From Ditylenchus dipsaci (taxonomy: Eukaryota; Nematoda; Chromadorea; Rhabditida; Anguinidae): a DNA stretch of 64,000 nt. The DNA lies in contig SADC01000922.1 of NCBI GenBank assembly GCA_004194705.1, positions 1 to 64,000 of the forward strand, written 5' to 3'. Both the position numbers and the translations under genes were made by a program. Shown one piece after another: positions 11,196 to 23,602 of this stretch (positions are counted from its first letter, which is position 1; each line of letters begins with the position of its first letter). The notes under the pieces were generated by a model, which searched no databases, was not told the DNA's origin, and worked only from the letters and a program-made list of their open reading frames with translations.

Positions 11196-11779
11196 GTAGA
11201 TTGAGTTTTTATAACTGAAAAACGTATTATTGTATCTGAATAATACACACAAAAGAAAAAAATCAAGAAAATTTCAAGAAAATTAAGAAACTTTTTTTTT
11301 CAATTTTGTAAAAAGAACAGCGCTGGTACAAGTATTCTGATAAAGTTGGTTCAGGGTTCAGCTTTGAATCAAACCAATATTAACTTTTAGCCTTGGTTTT
11401 CTGATGCAAAAAAAACTACGAAGTAGGACACTCTTATCTCTTACTTTTCACCTTAGTGACCAAGCAGCTAGACCAAATCAAATTTTAAAAAAGGTGACCG
11501 AACTTTTTTAGAAAGTAGGATTGGGCCGGAGTACAGGATCTAGCTCTCGCCTAAAAAGCGGTTTGAACCTTGTTTTACGCGATCTGACCACTTTTACGTA
11601 TCTAAAGAATAAAAAAACAATTGAGAAAGCAAAACAAATCGACAGAATTGACCGAAAAATGGCTTTTCTGGTCTTTTTCTGGTTCAGGGTGCTCAGATAC
11701 TTTATTTAGTAGTTTTTACAATGTTTTGGTCGCTAGAGCTGGGCAAAAAGACACTTTATATACTTTGTTTATCAAAAGT

Positions 11780-12205
11780 TATACTCGGACTCATGGTTAA
11801 GGAAAGTGAGTGCGCGCATCTCTAACTCATCAAGCTCTCCTGCGCCACTTATGAGGTACAGGAGGGCTTGAGAGTTCGGGGTTAAAAGATCACAAATCAT
11901 TCGAAAGTGACTTTGGATGCATAAAAATGTATATATACCAGAGTTTCTTTGTGCGGTAGGCCCCAATTAACAAAACTTTGTTCAAATTCTATCTTCTTGG
12001 AGTCTCAAGTACTTTATTAAGTTAAATTGCCTCGCGAGGTCAAGGCGAAAAGTCGAATTTTGGTCAAAATAAATTTTTAAAATTTTTTGTGACCAAAAAT
12101 CGATTTTTGCATTGAAGAGCCAAATCATGTCTAAGGTGATCGAGTGCGCGCATATCTAACTCTCTGAAGTTAAGATGCGCACATCCACATACCTCAAATT
12201 CTCAT
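11780..12205. repeat. dispersed repeat with hairpins (unit 1)
   Basis: Contains two related foldbacks: 11800-11885 (GTGCGCGCATCTCTAACTCA with CTCTCCTGCGCC/GGTACAGGAGGGC) and 12125-12205 (CATGTCTAAGGTGATCGAGT against GATGCGCACATCCACATACC). The stretch 11890-11990 (CGAAAGTGACTTTGGATGCA, CCAGAGTTTCTTTGTGCGGT) matches 24428-24510 and partly 41230-41275. Duplicate in unit 2 at about 18668-19090. Confidence 0.5.
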
Positions 12206-12842
12206 TCAAAAATAATAAGTTGCTTGGTACTACCTGTTGTTACATTTTAGCTTAACTGAATTAAAATAAATTAAGTTTTATAGTAAAAATTAGTGATTGA
12301 AAATGTACACAAAATATTAAGTTTACTACATAAGCAAGTTTTTTAACGCTAAATATATTTTTAATAAGCCATAAGATGTATTTTTAAGTATTCGAAAAAA
12401 ATAACTAACCATTGTCTGTGCTTGACCCTTCACCTCCCGCCCCTTTCACATTATTTTGTGATTGAATAAGCAAAAAAGTCAAAAATTGAAGAAAATATAG
12501 AGCCATATTTGTGAGTGTGAACAATAATCTGAAAAAAACTTCGTTTTTCAGTTTGTAAACGTTTTTCTCAAAACAGAACTAGCAAAACCTTCAAAATCAA
12601 GGAAATTAAATATGGAGCGCAAATTTTGCGTCTTAAAGCTTGCACTTCAAAGTATTGCCCTTTTTCTTAGATCATCTGAACAACTAAGAAGACAAAACAA
12701 CCGCCCCCTCCGGAAATGCCGAGAAACCATGATCGCGATCACGGCCAGTCGAAATTTGAATTTCATAGCACTTAGGGTTGCTGAATGGACATATGTCCGG
12801 ACATATGTCCTGCAAAATGTCCTGCTTTATCAAAATTGGACA

Positions 12843-13068
12843 TACCGTATTTTCTCTAATAACTCACCCCCCTCAACTTTGAGGGCCTATATCTCAGCTG
12901 GAAACCAATATTTTGCAAAGCTGTTTATTGCGTTTTCTTAATTCCCACAAGATCTACCGATTCCAGTTTTTAAACTTAATATTTTCACCCAAAAATCTTG
13001 AGATCGACCTCAAATTTCAGCGATCCAAAAATAACTCACCCGGGTTAGTTATTAGAGGAAATACGGTA
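12843..13068. mobile_element. TA-flanked MITE, ACCGTATTT family (nested, unit 1)
   Basis: Starts TACCGTATTTTCTCTAATAA and ends TTATTAGAGGAAATACGGTA, giving TIRs of about 20 bp plus TA on each side. The core (CAGCTGGAAACCAATATTTTG, then TGCGTTTTCTTAATTCCCAC and CCCAAAAATCTTGAGATCGA) recurs in the copies at 19731, 33334, 49781, 59523 and 62914, which makes this a coherent non-autonomous family. Confidence 0.85.
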
Positions 13069-13183
13069 TATAAATTAGATCGTTACACGATTTTTTTCGC
13101 AGTTTATTTGCTCCTTTTTCTGATTTTTATTTTTAGATTGAAAATGACAAAATAAAAATTTAATTTATTGAATTTTGTACTAG

Positions 13184-13493
13184 TACAGTCAAACCTCGAT
13201 ATAGTGGTCCCACCTCAAGTTCGTTCCCGCCTAGGGTCCGACGCTTTTTTAACTCAATTTTTAGAAAATTATTCAACAAATTAGAGGGCCACTGTATCGA
13301 GGTTTTGGTTTTTAAATGGCAAAACTGTATATTTATTCAAAAATGATCGGCAAACTCAGAATCCTCACGATATTTGCGACCAAACTGTTAAGACAGAACT
13401 AGTATAATTCTCTAAAAATTAAGTTAAAAAAACTGTCGGACCCTAGGCGGGAACGAACTTGAGGTGGGGCCACTATATCGAGGTTTGATTGTA
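13184..13493. mobile_element. TA-flanked pogo/Tigger-like MITE (nested, unit 1)
   Basis: TIRs CAGTCAAACCTCGATATAG and the inverted CTATATCGAGGTTTGATTG, with TA on each outer side. Subterminal words CCTAGGGTCCGAC and its inverse are shared with the elements at 38718, 44776 and 53648. TIRs of the CAGT..CCTCGATAT type are those of pogo/Tigger DNA transposons. There is no ORF of note. Confidence 0.85.
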
Positions 13494-14401
13494 CACCTGA
13501 AATTTCAAGATTGTCTGAAAATTTTCATTTGGATGGTTCTCAAACCACCTAGATGCTACCCAAAACCTCATAGATAGTATTCAAACCACGTGAATACTAC
13601 TCAAACTACTTAAGAGTTCCAGAAACAGGACTGTTATCTTTTCTGTTTTGTTCCTCTTTTTCAGCCCTCGGTTTTCAGAAGACTATGAATTAAGAGTCCC
13701 AGTAACAGGACCGGTAGCAATAAATTGTATATTTATATACGAATTTGATGTATCTATGAACGAATATTGAATTGTTAATTGAATTTTTTTGAATAAAGTT
13801 TGGTTGTATAAGTGTCCGGAATTTTGGACATTTGTCCATAAATGTCCGGACATTTAAGCAACCCTAATAGTACTTTAAACCCAACAGAACGCCAAGATTT
13901 TTAGGTAGTTTTTAAACACTTTTAGCGCAATTAGAGTTTTCCGCACTTCTTTCGGTTCCAAACAGCTATTATACGATCATCAGGAATCCAGAATTTAGGG
14001 CGGTCACTCAAAATGGCGCATGTTTCAGAAAACCATAACAATTTTGACCAGATCTTATCAAATTCAGATAAAGAAACTGATTTCGGTTCTAAAAATGAAC
14101 TTTCGTACTGCCAATTGGTCGAATTTTTGTAAAAAAATTGGCCTATTTACTGCGGATTGGAAAAACACTGCCTTTTTATTTGAACATCGAAAAAATTGAA
14201 GCCGGATTACAGTACCGCCCCCCCCTTGCCCGAAAACCGGTTTAAACCTCGTTTTTTGCGATTTGATGACTTTTACGTATAGAAAAGGTGGAAAACGATT
14301 GGGAAAACACTTCCACAATTTTTTTACTAAAATCGACTTTTCCGCCGTTCTGGAGGGTGATCAGATACCGTATTTGATGGTTTTTACCCTGTTATTGTGA
14401 T

Positions 14402-14548
14402 GAGGAGGATGGCCAGGAGCTGGGTATCCAGGAAGAAGTTACCCAGTAGAGTGCTACCCAGTAAGAAAGCTAGGAGAGAGGTACTTAGGAGAAAGGTAGC
14501 CAAGAAGGCGGTTGTCCAGAAGTAGAGTAGCCAGAACTATGGTACCCA
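14402..14548. repeat. degenerate tandem repeat (unit 1)
   Basis: An irregular repeat with a period of about 11-14 bp built on the theme ACCCAGTAGAG / AGGAGAAAGGTA / CCAGAAGTAGAG. The duplicate is at about 21284-21430. A related set of words (GTACC, ACCCAG, TACCACC) is seen at 61750-61970. Confidence 0.55.
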
Positions 14549-16412
14549 GGTATGGAGATGAGTTCGAATATTTTTTATGTAACTTTTATAGTATAATGGT
14601 GCCGCCGATAGGCGCTTGTAGCCCCTAGTTTTTTTATATTTCGAATGTGCATTCGACCATTATTGTTCGCTAGGAGCATTTAGGTACAGTAAGTTTGCAA
14701 AAGAAAGCTTCACACCTTATTGAACAAAAAAAATTTCTACACTCGGAAAGTAGGGGTTTTTATGTCAAATTAAAACTATTCTATTGGAGCTGTCTTGTAC
14801 AGTGATGGGTCCGCCCCACCCCGGGGCTCCCCAAATGAGCCCCGCACCGCCCTGCCCCGGGTCGTGGGCGGTGCCGGCGCGGTGGTCTGGTTTTTTTCGA
14901 AGCGTGGGGCGGTGCCGCGGCGAAGGTCTGGAAATCACTGCGGCGTGGGGCGGTGTTGGGGCGACCATTGCCTGCTTACGCATCACTGATCTTGCAGAAA
15001 AGATCCAGCGCTGCCAGATGAGGTATTCATGAAGTAGATGTATGAAAAATTGAGATGAAAAAGAATTCGCTCTAGCATTTGCACTCCAGTTTGGATTATG
15101 GTCTGCATATTAGAATTTGATCTAAATTTTTGAAGCAATATCCATCCACTCAGCAATAGTTCATTTGGTAGTCCTGAACCTTATTCACATGATGGAATCA
15201 ACAAGATGAGCAAACGCAACGCACAAACTGAATAATTGTGAGGAAAAAAGTGAAAAAGCGAGGATTCTGTTTCCGCGATTTTTAGTGAGTAGTCTGTCAT
15301 AGCATCACAAACAGACTCCTCATTGGGATTAATAATGAATAATAACATGAAAATTTGAAAAAACTTTGGAAAGAGGATAAATTTTTCTGTGCCAGATCAA
15401 AACTAACTCGATTTTTTGCTTGCAATATTTGTAAAATTTTGCAATGCAATATTTTACGAATCTGGTACTTATATGGTTCGTACCCGAATCTCTAAAAATA
15501 AGACGACCGTCCTCGTCTCCGTCTCACTGATTTTTTTGACCGTCTTCCGCCTCGTCAAAAATTTTTGAATTTCCAAATTTTCTCAATTCTCAATTGGATT
15601 TCCAAATTTTTAAATTCTCTCAAGCCCCCTGCGCCTCTGAAGGGTGCGCAGGGGGCTAGGGGCTTGAAGCTGCGCGCATGTAGTTAGACCTTAGACATGA
15701 TTCTGAGAAGTACTTTCGATCATAAAATGAAAATAGAGTCTTTTTTTGCCACGGTCCATGGTAAGACAATCTGAATGGTGTTAAATTTACTTTTTTAAAG
15801 TTTTGAATACGGCAAAATGGCCCAAATGGTTCCCTTTGGCCCCCTTTTAAATTTTAAAAATGAGACAATTTGGCTCGCATCTATAATAAGCGTATGGTTC
15901 GGCTCGCGGAAAATATTGTTTGCTGAAATAAAGCCTAAATCTAGTTTATTTTTTCATTTTTGGAATAATGGAGTCTTTTTTTCAAAATGGCCGCTTTTTT
16001 TCCTTTCCCTTTCCAATACAGCCCTTGATTCTTTTTAAATTCAAAAGGCGAAAATTTGAATTTCAAACTTTGACGAAATTTCGCCTAAAAAGCCATGATA
16101 CCCCTGTGGTTCGGAAAAATTTTTTCTCTTTTTCACAAAATCTGTTGACTGTTCACTGGCTAAATCGGGGTTAAGAAACACGAATATGCAATCGGATTTC
16201 CAAAATTCGTGAGAAAAAGTGGTCAGCCGTGAGAGGGGGTCAAGTAAAGTGTTACCTACAAACCTAGTTTTTGAAAACCGTAGAAATAAATTTAACTATG
16301 CAAAAAGAAAGTTTTATTTTCGTGAACAGTTTGGCTATATAAATATAAAAAGGTATAGATAAAACAGTTTGTTATATTGTCGCACAGTTTGTCATATTCG
16401 ACAAGAAGCAAT

Positions 16413-16938
16413 TTAGTCGTTTTTCTCATAAAAATGTTTTCCAGAAATTGATTTCATAAGTTTTCCAGAGCCGGATTTTAATAATCTTGCTGCTCCTTCT
16501 CCTAAATGTCGAATAGTAGACTTAAGTTCCGGGCAATACGGATGAGAAGCATTTGTCAAATTTTTAGTGTAGTTAAATTGATTATCAGTTTCAAATTGAC
16601 ATTGTTTAAGGACTTGTGTCTTTGTCTCCTCTGCAATGCCGGAAATGCATTTAACAATTTTAGTAGGATTGTTATTGTTTTCATAGATCAAAAAGTGCTC
16701 CATCAAAGCTACTCCCACTGCATGATTGTTGGAGGCGTATTGATGCGTGAAGTGAAGGCCAAAATGCGTGTAGGTTTTATTATTAATTACTTTTAGGATG
16801 TCGAAAGATATTTGTCCTGCTACCTCTCCATTGATAAAGCAATAGAATTCCGTTGGAGCAAGCTTAATTATTTCATATTCAAAAAAATATTTTTTGTTAT
16901 AGTGTGCAAAAAGGGGGTACTCGATTTTGCCAAATATT
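16413..16938 (-). CDS. possible GNAT-like acetyltransferase exon (unit 2)
   Basis: The same frame as at 9527-10051, with identical translation over the C-terminal 101 residues (ending KHFYEKND). The seven-T run that separates the upstream frame from the main frame is identical in both copies, which weighs against a random sequencing slip in one copy but not against a systematic one. Function and limitations as for unit 1. Confidence 0.4.
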
Positions 16939-17757
16939 TACTGAAACGTGCCCCTGATTGAACGTGTTCTAATTTTTGTGATATTTCCGAAATTAGTTAA
17001 CACGGAAAAGCCGGACTGTAATACTGGCTTATTCTGGTGCAGAATTCGGTTTTAAGGACCTTGCCGCTACTTCTCCTAATGTTTATTTATTGCTCTGATT
17101 TTTTAGTCCGGAAAAGGTGATCAAAAACGCGATTTTTAAAAAGTGTCAATTTCGAATATTTGCTTAGCATTCTAACAACCAGGACTGGCAATTTTCGTAA
17201 ACAATATACTTTGACTGTTTGTCTATTACTAAATGGCTTCAAAATACATATTACACGCTGTAACATGTTCTCAAACCTCGAATAAATTAATCAAAAATAT
17301 GAGAAAATCCCAATTTTTAAAAATGAGAATTGTACCAATTTTGGCCTAGAAACCTACTTCAGATGCTGTGTCGAAAATCGAAATTGATAGTTGTTTTTAA
17401 ACCACATATTGTTTGACGTATTCCCTGTCTATATTACAAAGAAATTTTGACGCTATTTGTTTTAGTACTCACAAGACAATAAGGAAGTTTTGAAAAAAGC
17501 ACAAAAATTGCCCGTTATGGTAGTCGATTGCTGAGCAAATATTCAAAAAATGACACTTTTTCAGAATCGCGTTTTCAACCTCCTTTTCCCGACTTAAACA
17601 TCAGAGAGAGAAAAAATCGTTTTTTTTTCGAGGTAATTCTACACCAGAATGTGCCAGTATCACAGTCCGGACTTTCCACGTCAAAAAAAACAAATTGCGC
17701 TGGAAAATTATTGAATTAGACCAGGTCAATAATTGATTTTACGTTCAAATTACTTAC

Positions 17758-17822
17758 AAGTCTGTAATCATATCTGGTATAAGTCTTATCTCCTCTATTA
17801 TCTCCGATAGTTTCGCAGGGTC
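17758..17822 (-). CDS. likely upstream exon of the GNAT-like gene (unit 2)
   Basis: Second copy of the 65-nt exon at 10871-10935, with the same splice sites and the same frame (LSEIIEEIRLIPDMIT). The intron upstream gains one A in the acceptor tract. Identity as in unit 1, unproven. Confidence 0.4.
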
Positions 17823-19660
17823 CTAAAAAATAATAATTATAGTATTTAATAAGCTTGCTAAAGAGGGTAGGTAAGTGACCACACTTGCACGTTTCAAAAT
17901 ATAGGCGGCCAGCGCTGGGGCCAGGTATTTCAAAATTTGAAAATTATCGGCGCCCAGCATTTTCAAATTTCTGCGCTAGGGTGAAATTAGAGCGCTACCG
18001 TCGTCCCCAAGCTATTTTGAAATTTCTGCACCGGGCGCCAGGGTATAATAAGGGTGCCGGCTTTGGCGCCGGTACTTTTATCTGTAGATTGAGTTTTTAT
18101 AACTGAAAAACGTATTATTGTATCTGAATAATACACACAAAAGAAAAAAATCAAGAAAATTTCAAGAAAATTAAGAAACTTTTTTTTTCAATTTTGTAAA
18201 AAGAACAGCGCTGGTACAAGTATTCTGATAAAGTTGGTTCAGGGTTCAGCTTTGAATCAAACCAATATTAACTTTTAGCCTTGGTTTTCTGATGCAAAAA
18301 AAACTACGAAGTAGGACACTCTTATCTCTTACTTTTCACCTTAGTGACCAAGCAGCTAGACCAAATCAAATTTTAAAAAAGGTGACCGAACTTTTTTAGA
18401 AAGTAGGATTGGGCCGGAGTACAGGATCTAGCTCTCGCCTAAAAAGCGGTTTGAACCTTGTTTTACGCGATCTGACCACTTTTACGTATCTAAAGAATAA
18501 AAAAACAATTGAGAAAGCAAAACAAATCGACAGAATTGACCGAAAAATGGCTTTTCTGGTCTTTTTCTGGTTCAGGGTGCTCAGATACTTTATTTAGTAG
18601 TTTTTACAATGTTTTGGTCGCTAGAGCTGGGCAAAAAGACACTTTATATACTTTGTTTATCAAAAGTTATACTCGGACTCATGGTTAAGGAAAGTGAGTG
18701 CGCGCATCTCTAACTCATCAAGCTCTCCTGCGCCACTTATGAGGTACAGGAGGGCTTGAGAGTTCGGGGTTAAAAGATCACAAATCATTCGAAAGTGACT
18801 TTGGATGCATAAAATGTATATATACCAGAGTTTCTTTGTGCGGTAGGCCCCAATTAACAAAACTTTGTTCAAATTCTATCTTCTTGGAGTCTCAAGTACT
18901 TTATTAAGTTAAATTGCCTCGCGAGGTCAAGGCGAAAAGTCGAATTTTGGTCAAAATAAATTTTTAAAATTTTTGTGACCAAAAATCGATTTTTGCATTG
19001 AAGAGCCAAATCATGTCTAAGGTGATCGAGTGCGCGCATATCTAACTCTCTGAAGTTAAGATGCGCACATCCACATACCTCAAATTCTCATTCAAAAATA
19101 ATAAGTTGCTTGGTACTACCTGTTGTTACATTTTAGCTTAACTGAATTAAAATAAATTAAGTTTTATAGTAAAAATTAGTGATTGAAAATGTACACAAAA
19201 TATTAAGTTTACTACATAAGCAAGTTTTTTAACGCTAAATATATTTTTAATAAGCCATAAGATGTATTTTTAAGTATTCGAAAAAAATTAACTAACCATT
19301 GTCTGTGCTTGACCCTTCACCTCCCGCCCCTTTCACATTATTTTGTGATTGAATAAGCAAAAAAGTCAAAAATTGAAGAAAATATAGAGCCATATTTGTG
19401 AGTGTGAACAATAATCTGAAAAAAACTTCGTTTTTCAGTTTGTAAACGTTTTTCTCAAAACAGAACTAGCAAAACCTTCAAAATCAAGGAAATTAAATAT
19501 GGAGCGCAAATTTTGCGTCTTAAAGCTTGCACTTCAAAGTATTGCCCTTTTTCTTAGATCATCTGAACAACTAAGAAGACAAAACAACCGCCCCCTCCCG
19601 GAAATGCCGAGAAACCATGATCGCGATCACGGCCAGTCGAAATTTGAATTTCATAGCACT

Positions 19661-20753
19661 TAGGGTTGCTGAATGGACATATGTCCGGACATATGTCCTG
19701 CAAAATGTCCTGCTTTATCAAAATTGGACATACCGTATTTTCTCTAATAACTCACCCCCCTCAACTTTGAGGGCCTATATCTCAGCTGGAAACCAATATT
19801 TTGCAAAGCTGTTTATTGCGTTTTCTTAATTCCCACAAGATCTACCGATTCCAGTTTTTAAACTTAATATTTTCACCCAAAAATCTTGAGATCGACCTCA
19901 AATTTCAGCGATCCAAAAAATAACTCACCCGGGTTAGTTATTAGAGGAAATACGGTATATAAATTAGATCGTTACACGATTTTTTTCGCAGTTTATTTGC
20001 TCCTTTTTCTGATTTTTATTTTTAGATTGAAAATGACAAAATAAAAATTTAATTTATTGAATTTTGTACTAGTACAGTCAAACCTCGATATAGTGGTCCA
20101 CCTCAAGTTCGTTCCCGCCTAGGGTCCGACGCTTTTTTAACTCAATTTTTAGAAAATTATTCAACAAATTAGAGGGCCACTGTATCGAGGTTTTGGTTTT
20201 TAAATGGCAAAACTGTATATTTATTCAAAAATGATCGGCAAACTCAGAATCCTCACGATATTTGCGACCAAACTGTTAAGACAGAACTAGTATAATTCTC
20301 TAAAAATTAAGTTAAAAAACTGTCGGACCCTAGGCGGGAACGAACTTGAGGTGGGGCCACTATATCGAGGTTTGATTGTACACCTGAAATTTCAAGATTG
20401 TCTGAAAATTTTCATTTGGATGGTTCTCAAACCACCTAGATGCTACCCAAAACCTCATAGATAGTATTCAAACCACGTGAATACTACTCAAACTACTTAA
20501 GAGTTCCAGAAACAGGACTGTTATCTTTTCTGTTTTGTTCCTCTTTTTCAGCCCTCGGTTTTCAGAAGACTATGAATTAAGAGTCCCAGTAACAGGACCG
20601 GTAGCAATAAATTGTATATTTATATACGAATTTGATGTATCTATGAACGAATATTGAATTGTTAATTGAATTTTTTTGAATAAAGTTTGGTTGTATAAGT
20701 GTCCGGAATTTTGGACATTTGTCCATAAATGTCCGGACATTTAAGCAACCCTA
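19661..20753. mobile_element. hAT-like composite element (unit 2)
   Basis: Copy of 12773-13866 with the same TAGGGTTGCT termini and the same flanking 8-mers (ATAGCACT, ATAGTACT). The nested ACCGTATTT-family MITE spans 19731-19957 and the nested pogo-like MITE 20073-20380. It arose by the tandem duplication, not by a second insertion. Confidence 0.75.
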
Positions 20754-21794
20754 ATAGTACTTTAAACCCAACAGAACGCCAAGATTTTTAGGTAGTTTTT
20801 AAACACTTTTAGCGCAATTAGAGTTTTCCGCACTTCTTTCGGTTCCAAACAGCTATTATACGATCATCAGGAATCCAGAATTTAGGGCGGTCACTCAAAA
20901 TGGCGCATGTTTCAGAAAACCATAACAATTTTGACCAGATCTTATCAAATTCAGATAAAGAAACTGATTTCGGTTCTAAAAATGAACTTTCGTACTGCCA
21001 ATTGGTCGAATTTTTGTAAAAAATTGGCCTATTTACTGCGGATTGGAAAAACACTGCCTTTTTATTTGAACATCGAAAAAATTGAAGCCGGATTACAGTA
21101 CCGCCCCCCCCTTGCCCGAAAACCGGTTTAAACCTCGTTTTTTGCGATTTGATGACTTTTACGTATAGAAAAGTGGAAAACGATTGGGAAAACACTTTCC
21201 ACAATTTTTTTACTAAAATCGACTTTTCCGCCGTTCTGGAGGTGATCAGATACCGTATTTGATGGTTTTTACCCTGTTATTGTGATGAGGAGGATGGCCA
21301 GGAGCTGGGTATCCAGGAAGAAGTTACCCAGTAGAGTGCTACCCAGTAAGAAAGCTAGGAGAGAGGTACTTAGGAGAAAGGTAGCCAAGAAGGCGGTTGT
21401 CCAGAAGTAGAGTAGCCAGAACTATGGTACCCAGGTATGGAGATGAGTTCGAATATTTTTTATGTAACTTTTATAGTATAATGGTGCCGCCGATAGGCGC
21501 TTGTAGCCCCTAGTTTTTTATATTTCGAATGTGCATTCGACCATTATTGTTCGCTAGGAGCATTTAGGTACAGTAAGTTTGCAAAAGAAAGCTTCACACC
21601 TTATTGAACAAAAAAAAATTTCTACACTCGGAAAGTAGGGGTTTTTATGTCAAATTACAACCTATCCCCCTCTCTTAATGTCATACCTCTTTTAAGAAGA
21701 ATTCGACTTTATTACGATCAGCCTTCAAAGAGGCATGACCGTCGCCGATGGAATATTTTAAACGGCGGGTACCAGGTGAATTTAAAAAAGAGAG

Positions 21795-21972
21795 TTGCCC
21801 GGGAATTCAAAAAATTTCCTAATCATTGAACTTCTGTACGTATTTTTTAACTTTTTTTCTAACAAGACTCCAACTAAAAATTTAGTTCTAGGCCCTGTTT
21901 TGTTAAAAATCAAGCTAAAAAATCAGTACAGAACTTCAATGATTAGGCGAAAATTTCGAATTCCCGGACACC
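21795..21972. repeat. palindrome directly after the duplication
   Basis: CCCGGGAATTC followed by CCTAATCATTGAACTTCTGTAC at about 21797-21840 is mirrored at 21925-21970 (GTACAGAACTTCAATGATTAGG, then CGAATTCCCGG). Arms of about 45 bp with mismatches flank about 85 bp. The short + strand ORFs at 21647-22016 run through it and have no independent support. Confidence 0.55.
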
Positions 21973-22202
21973 ATCTCTTATTAACGTGGCCATACCCATT
22001 TAAGCCTAAAAAATAATATTAGAAGGTAGAATCAGAAAGTAGAGCAACAGTAAAAAGAAAAATATGAATTCTGTAATGCTATCTCAAAGCGTTTAAATAC
22101 CGATTTCACATCATGAAAAAAAATTATAGACAAAATTGTTGACTAGCTATTTTTCATTCTATATTTAATAGCCAATTAATATCATTGATGCAAGAAAGCA
22201 TG

Positions 22203-23050
22203 TACAGGGTGTCTCAAAAATATTGGGGATTTTTTTCAAAATTCACACAAAAGTTTTCTAAATTGATTTTTCATATGTATCGTGATTACTTCAATAATGG
22301 CTTCTCTCTAAGAAGGGGGGTTGAAAAATAGTAGCCCCAAGAAAATCAATCAAAAATTTGCCCCCTCTAATTGAAGGTCACTAGAGAGGGTGGTTGAAAA
22401 TAAGGAGCCCCGATGCTACTATCAGAGTAAAAACGGTAACTGGTATTATATTCACTCTTCGTCCTTTTTTTCGAAGAAAATAATGTTAAGTTGTTTACAA
22501 AGTCGGTAGCGTGCCTATGCTCATTTTTTCACCAATTACATGAAAAATCTGATATTTATGACTGATAACACTTTTCCATGTGAACTATGTTTACAATCAT
22601 CAAATTTGAGATTTGAGAAAAAAATCGCGAAATTGTCTTAGTCTCTTCTTACCTCTTGGAAATCTTTTAATTCCAGCCAAACTTTTGAATTTAAATTAAA
22701 CTTTTTCCACTTGAATAAAACCTTGCAGTCATTCACAATGTATGTGAAGCCATATTAAAGTCGATATTTATATTACCGACTTCAATATATCAATTTGAAA
22801 ATTTGGCAGGAATTCGAAAATTTTTGAGAGGTAGTGAAATACCAAGGCAAAATTTCAAAAAAATTTATTTTTTTCTCGAATTTATTCCTGATGATGGCAA
22901 ACATAGTAAATATGAAGAGAAATATTATTAGTTACAAATATCTGATTTGCTATATAGTTATCAAATCATACTAATATGAAAATTGGCCTGGCAGGAGGCT
23001 ACCTACACAAAAATTTGAAAAAATACGCAATCCTTATAACACACCCTGTA
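22203..23050. mobile_element. probable TA-flanked element with ACAGGGTGT ends
   Basis: The left end reads TACAGGGTGTCTCAAAA and the right end ACACACCCTGTA, that is ACAGGGTGT in inverted orientation with TA outside on both sides. Short TIRs beginning CAGGGTGT are common in Tc1/mariner-like elements. The interior has no transposase ORF. The pairing rests on only about 10 bp of TIR. Confidence 0.4.
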
Positions 23051-23359
23051 ATTTTAAATAACGTTAGACAGCTAGGATATATATAAAAGATTTAGTCGGT
23101 GACAGATCGGGGCGCCTGATACACTGTTGAACTATTCTCATATATATTTATAATTTGGGGCGCATGCGGTGGAACGAATACCTATAGCTTTTGCTCAAGC
23201 TCTATATAGTATTGATGTGTCTGCCCGTCTGTAAGTCTCCACTTTTTTAATGGCTCGTTAACGGACTGTGACTCGGCCTGAAGCTTAGACTCAGACTGAG
23301 ACTGAAGGGTGTCCATGAAACTTTTTTAAAATTCAAGAAAGACGTACAGAAAACGTTAG

Positions 23360-23602
23360 ATGAACACCGTGAAACTTCTAGAGGCACGTCACAATGAGTG
23401 TCGACATGAATGTGAGATTGGGGTGTCATCAACACGGAAAGAGCTCTACTTTTTTCCTCAACTAAAACTTTTTTTGTGGTACAATTTCGTAGCAGAGAAT
23501 GGGAAAAGAAAAAAATATGAATATATCAGATTTTTTTGCTACCAGAAGACCTGTCAAACTTTGAAGAAACTGAAACGCGGTGACAGCAACCCAAGTGCCT
23601 AA
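23360..23602 (+). CDS. weak ORF, 80 codons
   Basis: ATG at 23360 follows GAAAACGTTAG, a possible acceptor. The translation is basic and contains RHNECRHECEIGVSS and FCYQKTCQTLKKLKRGD. It matches no family known to me, and length alone is compatible with chance in this sequence. Its end abuts the AAAATACTCTTTGGAGG foldback repeat and a run of G at about 23700. Listed only because composition is less AT-driven than neighbouring ORFs. Confidence 0.2.
   Translation: MNTVKLLEARHNECRHECEIGVSSTRKELYFFPQLKLFLWYNFVAENGKRKKYEYIRFFCYQKTCQTLKKLKRGDSNPSA

Larger units (their letters stand above)
12773..13866. mobile_element. hAT-like element carrying two nested MITEs (unit 1)
   Basis: Terminal sequences are TAGGGTTGCT on the left and AGCAACCCTA on the right, followed inward by ATGTCCGGACAT words on both sides. 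It is flanked by the 8-bp near-duplicate ATAGCACT (12765-12772) and ATAGTACT (13867-13874). An 8-bp target duplication with short TIRs beginning (C/T)AGGGTTG is typical of hAT transposons. No transposase ORF remains. Inside are a TA-flanked ACCGTATTT element and a TA-flanked pogo-type element, so it is the oldest of the three insertions. Confidence 0.75.
7892..14771. repeat. tandem duplication, unit 1 (6.88 kb)
   Basis: Unit 1 of a direct tandem duplication. Its sequence is repeated almost base for base at 14772-21657, beginning with ACTATTCTATTGGAGCTGTC and ending with GTAGGGGTTTTTATGTCAAA. At the internal junction the unit end runs straight into the start of unit 2 with one or two bases of shared A/T. 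Most differences between the units are single-base length changes in homopolymers. At least one real substitution exists (G at about 8971, A in unit 2), plus an added T in the ATATAAATA run (about 9460 versus 16346). Confidence 0.92.
14772..21657. repeat. tandem duplication, unit 2
   Basis: Direct repeat of 7892-14771 over its full length, offset about 6,880 bp at the left and 6,886 bp at the right. Everything annotated in unit 1 is present here at the shifted position: GC-rich islands (14798, 17878), hairpin (15612), GNAT-like frame (16413), composite hAT-like element (19661) and tandem repeat (21284). Right of 21657 the sequence diverges from what follows unit 1. Confidence 0.92.
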
